Shown: positions 15,886 to 19,842 of the stretch, piece after piece
Layout: each line of letters begins with the position of its first letter
Position numbering within the stretch: position 1 is the stretch's first letter
Origin: JAYTXL01 sp043742955
Lineage (GTDB): Bacteria; Verrucomicrobiota; Verrucomicrobiia; Limisphaerales; JAYTXL01
Direction of reading: 5' to 3'
DNA: 19,842 nt
Assembly: GCA_043742955.1 (NCBI GenBank)
Contig: JAYTXL010000069.1
Coordinates: 1-19,842, forward strand
Notes under the pieces: model-generated
The model's input: only the letters and a program-made list of their open reading frames with translations
What the model was told of the DNA's origin: nothing
Databases searched by the model: none
Made by a program: the position numbers and the translations under genes

Positions 15886-15986
15886 CGGGGTCTATGTAGC
15901 GCAAGCCGCGCGGAAGTAAAGAGCCCGTTCGATTTTTCTCCGGTGCCCGGCCCGCCAGCGAAATTTCGACCTTGGGCCGACGGCCC

Positions 15987-16913
15987 TCAGACATCGCAGA
16001 CTTTCGCGGCGTGACGCAGCGCCAGGGCCTTGTCGGGCCACGTTGGAATGAACTCCTGCGCCACGTACCCGGGGTAGCCGATCTCCAGCAACGCCCGCAT
16101 CACGGCCGGATAATTCACTTCCTGCGTGTCGTCGAGTTCCGCGCGGCCGGGCACGCCCGCCGTGTGAATGTGCCCGATGACCTCGCGGTGCTGGCGCAGG
16201 CGGCGAATCACGTCGCCGTCCATGATGGCCACATGGTAAATGTCAAACAGCAGCTTGAAATTCGGCGACCCGACCCGCCGGATCAACTCGACGCAAAAAT
16301 CCACGTGATCGCCGAAGTAACCGGGGTGGCCCTTCATCGGATGCGTGTTGTCGCGGCTGTTCAGATGTTCCAGGCACAGCGTCACTTTCTTCTCCTCCGC
16401 ATAGCCGATGATTTGCTTCCAGGCATCCACGCAATTTTTCGCGCCTTCGTCGTCCGACATTCCCGGCTCCCGCATACCGGTGAACGTGATGACCTTGGCA
16501 CAGCCAAACTGCACCGCCGCGTCGATGGCCGCGCGCAGGGATTTGATCACCGACTCATGATTCGCCTTGTTGCACGGGCCTTTGGCGAAGCCGTGACTGC
16601 TCACGAGCGAGATTTGCAGGCCCAGCTCCCTGATCATCGGGTAATGCTCGCGGCCCACGCCCTCCATCGCCACCAGCCCGATGTCCTTGCACAGTTTCGC
16701 GAGCTCCGGCGTGGGCATGGGATTGAACGTCCAGCCCATGATGGACTGGCGGATGCGCCGGTTGCGGATTTTGAAGTCTGGCTCGGCCAGCGAACGCGGC
16801 AGTTGCGCGGTCGTCTCGCGCGGAATGAGCGACGCACCGGCGGCCGTCGCCGCGGCCACCTGAAGCGCGCGCCGGCGGGAAAATCTGCCCGCAGTGGGAA
16901 AGGATGGGTTCAT
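15987..16913 (-). CDS. Tat-exported hydroxypyruvate isomerase-like TIM barrel protein
   Basis: This 308-residue protein starts with a Tat signal (SRRRALQVAAATAAGASL, 12-29). A TIM barrel of the xylose isomerase/AP endonuclease 2 family follows. Metal and substrate residues are seen in LCLEHLNSRDN (E182), LLFDIYH (D224), GHIHTAG (H248/H250) and VAQEF (E287), the pattern of hydroxypyruvate isomerase (Hyi). It probably isomerises a small sugar or keto acid outside the cytoplasm, but the true substrate is unknown. The frame is open upstream to 17150, but the Tat signal supports the ATG at 16913. It is divergent from the hydrolase across a repeat-rich gap. Confidence 0.85.
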   Translation of the reverse strand: MNPSFPTAGRFSRRRALQVAAATAAGASLIPRETTAQLPRSLAEPDFKIRNRRIRQSIMGWTFNPMPTPELAKLCKDIGLVAMEGVGREHYPMIRELGLQISLVSSHGFAKGPCNKANHESVIKSLRAAIDAAVQFGCAKVITFTGMREPGMSDDEGAKNCVDAWKQIIGYAEEKKVTLCLEHLNSRDNTHPMKGHPGYFGDHVDFCVELIRRVGSPNFKLLFDIYHVAIMDGDVIRRLRQHREVIGHIHTAGVPGRAELDDTQEVNYPAVMRALLEIGYPGYVAQEFIPTWPDKALALRHAAKVCDV

Positions 16914-16956
16914 TACCGGCAGCTTCCAGTGGCCCTTCGTCGCGGTCAACGATTTA

Positions 16957-17262
16957 CTGGCCGGGTCGGAACTTCTCGCCGTTGCGATCCTTGTGGAAGC
17001 TGCGGAGCAGCGGCAGAGCGTAGCCCACGGCGAGAGCCGTGGTTTCGAGGTCTGGCTAAGAAAAGCCCCGGCTGGGGCGACAGAGGAGTGGGTTAGCCAT
17101 GCCTTCTGTCGCTGCTCCGCAGCTTGCTCCGTTTTTCTCATCCATCCCACAGCTCTCGCCGTGGGCTACTCTCTGACGCAACTCCGTTGCTGACTGAGTG
17201 CAAAGGGTGTGGGCTCTCTGGCTGGCAATTGAGACGGCCCCAATTTTCTGGCCGGGTCGGAA
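16957..17262. repeat. 15-base direct repeat flanking a repeat-rich block
   Basis: CTGGCCGGGTCGGAA occurs at 16957-16971 and 17248-17262, with near-matching flanks (TTT before, TTC or TTCG after). Between the copies lies the block described at 16997-17169. Flanking repeats of this kind could be target duplication or a local duplication. Confidence 0.6.
16997..17169. repeat. paired inverted repeat blocks A-B-A'-B'
   Basis: Block A (16997-17017) recurs as its reverse complement at 17105-17125 with 20 of 21 bases identical. Block B (17020-17042) recurs as its reverse complement at 17147-17169 with 22 of 23 identical. The order A-B-A'-B' cannot fold as one nested hairpin, but A-A' and B-B' could pair alternatively. 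A short hairpin GCCCCGGCTGGGGC sits between (about 17065-17079). The 437-base stretch 16914-17350 holds no gene that I can support. Confidence 0.75.
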
Positions 17263-17350
17263 TTCGTTTTTGACGAGCCGATTATTCCGCCTTAGCGTCG
17301 GAGGATGTCTTCCACGGGTTCATAGAATCGAATTATAACCAACCATCCAG

Positions 17351-18226
17351 ATGCCAAATGCCCTGCCCCCGTCCGCCATGATTGCAATTGGTCTGGGCTT
17401 CATGTTCCAGGCAGCGGGCGCGGAGCCAACCTTTACGGTGCGCAAGGACATCAGGTTCGCCGAAGTGGACGGCCATAAACTCGCGCTCGACCTCTACCTC
17501 CCCAGGACGGCCAAACCGCCGCCGCTGATTGTGTGGGTGCATGGCGGTGCGTGGCGCGCGGGTTCGAAGGACGACATGCCGCTGGAGAAACTGGTCGCGG
17601 AGGGTTTCGCGATTGCGAGCGTGGATTACCGGTTGTCTCCGGTGGCGCCATTTCCCGCGCAGGCGCATGACCTCAAGGCGGCCATTCGCTTTCTGCGTAA
17701 AAACGCGCCGGAATTTGGTTTCAATCCGAACCGCATCGCCATTGCCGGAGGATCGGCGGGCGGGCATCTCGCCGCGTTGGTGGGGGTGACCAACGGTCAT
17801 TCGGAACTTGAAGGCAGCGAAGGCGTGACCGGCGTTTCGTCAGACGTGCAGGCCATTGTGAGTTTTTATGGGGGATCGGACCTGACCACGATTCTCCCGC
17901 AATCGACGCCGCACGGTTTGAAAGTTCGCGTGCCGGCGCTTCAGCTGCTGCTGGGTGGCCAGCCCGACGAAAAGCCTGCGCTCGCGCGGTTGGCCAGCCC
18001 GGTGTTTCATCTGGACGCACAAGATCCGCCCCTCTTTTTGCTGCACGGCGACGCCGATCCCCAGATGCCCATCGAACAGGCACGTCAGTTGAATGCGGCT
18101 TACCAGAAGCTCGGGCTGCGCGTGCAATTCGAAGTCCTTCCCGGAGCCGGTCACGGTGGCCCGGAATTTTTCGACGCGAAACGGCTGGCGCTCGTGAGCC
18201 GATTTCTCAAAGACGCGCTGAAATAG
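17351..18226 (+). CDS. exported alpha/beta-hydrolase (esterase-like)
   Basis: This 291-residue protein has an N-terminal signal (IAIGLGFMFQAAGAEP, cleavage near 24) and an alpha/beta-hydrolase fold. HGGAW (64-68) is the oxyanion motif of the esterase/lipase group. The nucleophile is S135 in GGSAGGHLA. D236 in HGDADPQMP and H268 in GAGHGG complete the triad. VDYRLSPVAPFPAQAHD is also typical of the BD-FAE/hormone-sensitive-lipase relatives. Likely substrates are esters of carbohydrates or small acyl groups; I cannot name one. The ATG at 17351 gives a short hydrophobic leader. It is divergent from the isomerase-like gene; a joint role in sugar-ester use is possible but unproven. Confidence 0.88.
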   Translation: MPNALPPSAMIAIGLGFMFQAAGAEPTFTVRKDIRFAEVDGHKLALDLYLPRTAKPPPLIVWVHGGAWRAGSKDDMPLEKLVAEGFAIASVDYRLSPVAPFPAQAHDLKAAIRFLRKNAPEFGFNPNRIAIAGGSAGGHLAALVGVTNGHSELEGSEGVTGVSSDVQAIVSFYGGSDLTTILPQSTPHGLKVRVPALQLLLGGQPDEKPALARLASPVFHLDAQDPPLFLLHGDADPQMPIEQARQLNAAYQKLGLRVQFEVLPGAGHGGPEFFDAKRLALVSRFLKDALK

Positions 18227-18646
18227 CCGGGCTTCTCGCTGAAAAGTTTTAAACCCGATCAATTCAGTGGAAATCACGGAGGGGTACGGAGGCACAGGGA
18301 AGGGTCGGCAGACAAGGGATCCTTGACCCGAGTGGTTGGACCCACCTTTTGGCAGTCGGATGCATCCCTGAAGAAACTTCATGGGCGCCGCAACCCCGCT
18401 TCCGGCCAATGGGTAAGAGCGGATGTGGATGCGCGGAAAAACTTTAGCCCGCCGCCGCATAATCGGTTGACAATGGGGAGCAGCCCGGGCTTCACTCCCA
18501 GCCCGTAAGCAGCGTCCGGCGAGCCTAACGCGATGGCCGGGCTGGAATCGACACAACACCCACGGTTGCCCGTTCCCTTTAATTTTAGCGCACCATTCAC
18601 CAAGAGATCGTGGCCGGTTTAATGGCCACCACCGCAACTCAATCCC
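18227..18646. other. 420-base intergenic stretch with repeats, no gene
   Basis: I see no supportable gene. The stretch holds the second copy of the 20-base repeat (18260-18279), an 8-base inverted repeat CAGCCCGG/CCGGGCTG (18481-18488 with 18537-18544), and a TTGACA (about 18467) without a convincing -10 box. It precedes the glutaminase gene, whose promoter I cannot place. Confidence 0.5.
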
Positions 18647-19842
18647 ATGTTCGACTCACCGATCAGCGATTATCTCAACCAACTGCACGAACGCCATAAG
18701 TCCGTCGCGGAAGGCCGGGTGGCCGACTACATTCCCGAGTTGTCGCGGGCGAATCCCAATTGGTTCGGCATCTGCATAGCGACCCGCGACGGGCATATCT
18801 ACGAGGTGGGTGACACGCGGCAACTTTTCACGATCCAGTCGATCTCCAAGGCCCTGTCGTACGGGCTCGCGCTGGAGGATCGCGGGGAAGCCCACATGCT
18901 TTCACGCATCGGGGTCGAGCCTTCCGGCGAGGCCTTTAATGCCATCTCCCTTAAACCCGGGAGCGGCAGCCCATTCAATCCCATGATCAACGCGGGCGCC
19001 ATTGCCACGTGCGGCCAGGTGACCCCGAAGGACGGCGAGAGTCGCAGCCAGCGCATTCTCCGCTACCTTTCGGTTTGTGCGGGCCGCACGCTCGACATTG
19101 ACGAAGCCGTCTACCGGTCGGAAAGCGAGACCGGCCACCGCAACCGCGCGATCGGCTGGATGCTGCGCAATTTCGGCATCATCGAGGAAGATCCGCATGA
19201 CATTCTCGAAACGTATTTCCAGCAATGCGCCATCCGGGTCAATTGCCGCGACCTCGCCTTCATGGGGGCCACCCTGGCCAATCAAGGCATCAACCCGCTC
19301 ACCCGCGAGCCGGCCATCCGCCACGATTACGTGGATAATATCCTCAGCGTGATGGCCACGTGCGGAATGTATGATTACTCGGGCGAGTGGATTTACCGCG
19401 TGGGGCTGCCGGCCAAAAGCGGCGTCGGCGGCGGAATCCTCGCCGTGCTGCCCGGGCAATTGGGCATCGGGGTCTTTTCGCCGCCGCTGGATCCCCAGGG
19501 CAATTCCGTCCGGGGCGTCCGCGTCTGTGTCGATCTGGCCCGGGATTTGAACCTGCACCTGTTCAATCCCTCCGTGACCCCGCCCCCCGCGCTGCGCCGC
19601 GACTACGACGCCAGCAAGGTCTCCTCGAAACGACGCCGGACCGCGCCGGCGGCGCGGACGCTGCGCAATTACGGCTCCCGCATCCGGGTAATCGAGCTGC
19701 AAGGCGAACTCATCTTCTCCACGGTCGAATTGGTGCTGCGCGAAGTGGTCCGGCAAGCTCCCTATGCCCGGCACGTCATTCTCGATTGCCGCCGGGTCAC
19801 CGGGGGCGACCCAGTCAGCCTGGAAATGCTGATCGGATTCGG
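18647..19842 (+). CDS. glsA: glutaminase fused to a C-terminal STAS-like domain (partial)
   Basis: The frame runs 398 codons and is cut by the right edge. Residues 1-310 form a serine-dependent glutaminase that hydrolyses glutamine to glutamate and ammonia. Its active-site S-x-x-K is TIQSISK (S65, K68). KPGSGSPFNPMINAGAI (103-119), ESETGHRNRAIGWML and PAKSGVGGGI are further family motifs. A basic linker (SSKRRRTAPAAR, 326-337) leads to GSRIRVIELQGELIFSTVELVL and ARHVILDCRRV, a STAS-type beta-alpha pattern as in anti-sigma-factor antagonists. Glutaminase-STAS fusions are known in some bacteria. The ATG at 18647 is followed by the usual N-terminus of the family. More C-terminal domains may lie beyond the window. 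Confidence 0.9.
   Translation, partial: MFDSPISDYLNQLHERHKSVAEGRVADYIPELSRANPNWFGICIATRDGHIYEVGDTRQLFTIQSISKALSYGLALEDRGEAHMLSRIGVEPSGEAFNAISLKPGSGSPFNPMINAGAIATCGQVTPKDGESRSQRILRYLSVCAGRTLDIDEAVYRSESETGHRNRAIGWMLRNFGIIEEDPHDILETYFQQCAIRVNCRDLAFMGATLANQGINPLTREPAIRHDYVDNILSVMATCGMYDYSGEWIYRVGLPAKSGVGGGILAVLPGQLGIGVFSPPLDPQGNSVRGVRVCVDLARDLNLHLFNPSVTPPPALRRDYDASKVSSKRRRTAPAARTLRNYGSRIRVIELQGELIFSTVELVLREVVRQAPYARHVILDCRRVTGGDPVSLEMLIGF

Noticed and set aside
15972..17096. 374-residue open frame on the plus strand
   Set aside because: Antisense to the Tat-exported isomerase-like gene and running through the intergenic repeats; no family motifs.
18902..19774. 290-residue open frame on the minus strand
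   Set aside because: Antisense to the glutaminase gene, whose motifs are clear.

Overview
The window looks like a bacterial chromosome segment carrying a mobile element in a tRNA gene. GC content is fairly high. The mix of genes suggests Verrucomicrobiota: a Tat-exported hydroxypyruvate-isomerase-like TIM barrel, a prepilin peptidase with a large soluble insertion next to aroE, orphan pilins, and an integrase of the 'GNS..HYREL' type. That lineage call is an inference from gene style, not from a marker gene.

Region 1 (about 1-1016) has two small plus-strand genes of no known family. They are separated by imperfect inverted repeats that start with GCCTAAC and end with an identical 11-bp block. 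This is the layout of integron gene cassettes with attC sites, but no integron integrase gene is visible.

Region 2 (about 1019-8044) is a leftward block of eight genes. Read from the tRNA, they are a tyrosine recombinase, an unknown protein, an excisionase-like HTH protein, a CHC2/Toprim primase, a DUF3987 ATPase, a DUF5681 protein (possible small terminase), a complete large terminase, and a small TM2-like membrane protein. The block abuts the 3' end of tRNA-Thr(CGT), a classic integration site. No portal, capsid, tail or lysis gene is visible, so it looks like a phage satellite or a prophage remnant. The far attachment site is not in the window.

Region 3 (8045-19842) is host chromosome. 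It holds tRNA-Thr, dapF (lysine and cell-wall precursor synthesis) and acs (acetate activation) on the minus strand. Then come aroE (shikimate pathway), a prepilin peptidase, a type IV pilin with a good sigma-54 promoter candidate, a second pseudopilin and a secreted Sel1-repeat protein on the plus strand. The peptidase would process both pilins. Next are a small minus-strand membrane protein, a minus-strand Tat-exported sugar isomerase-like protein, a repeat-rich intergenic stretch, an exported alpha/beta-hydrolase, and a glutaminase with a C-terminal STAS-like domain cut by the right edge.

The most interesting points are the attC-like cassettes beside a satellite-like element, the integrase with Asn at both catalytic His positions, the sigma-54 pilin promoter, the paired-block repeat at 16957-17262, and the glutaminase-STAS fusion.
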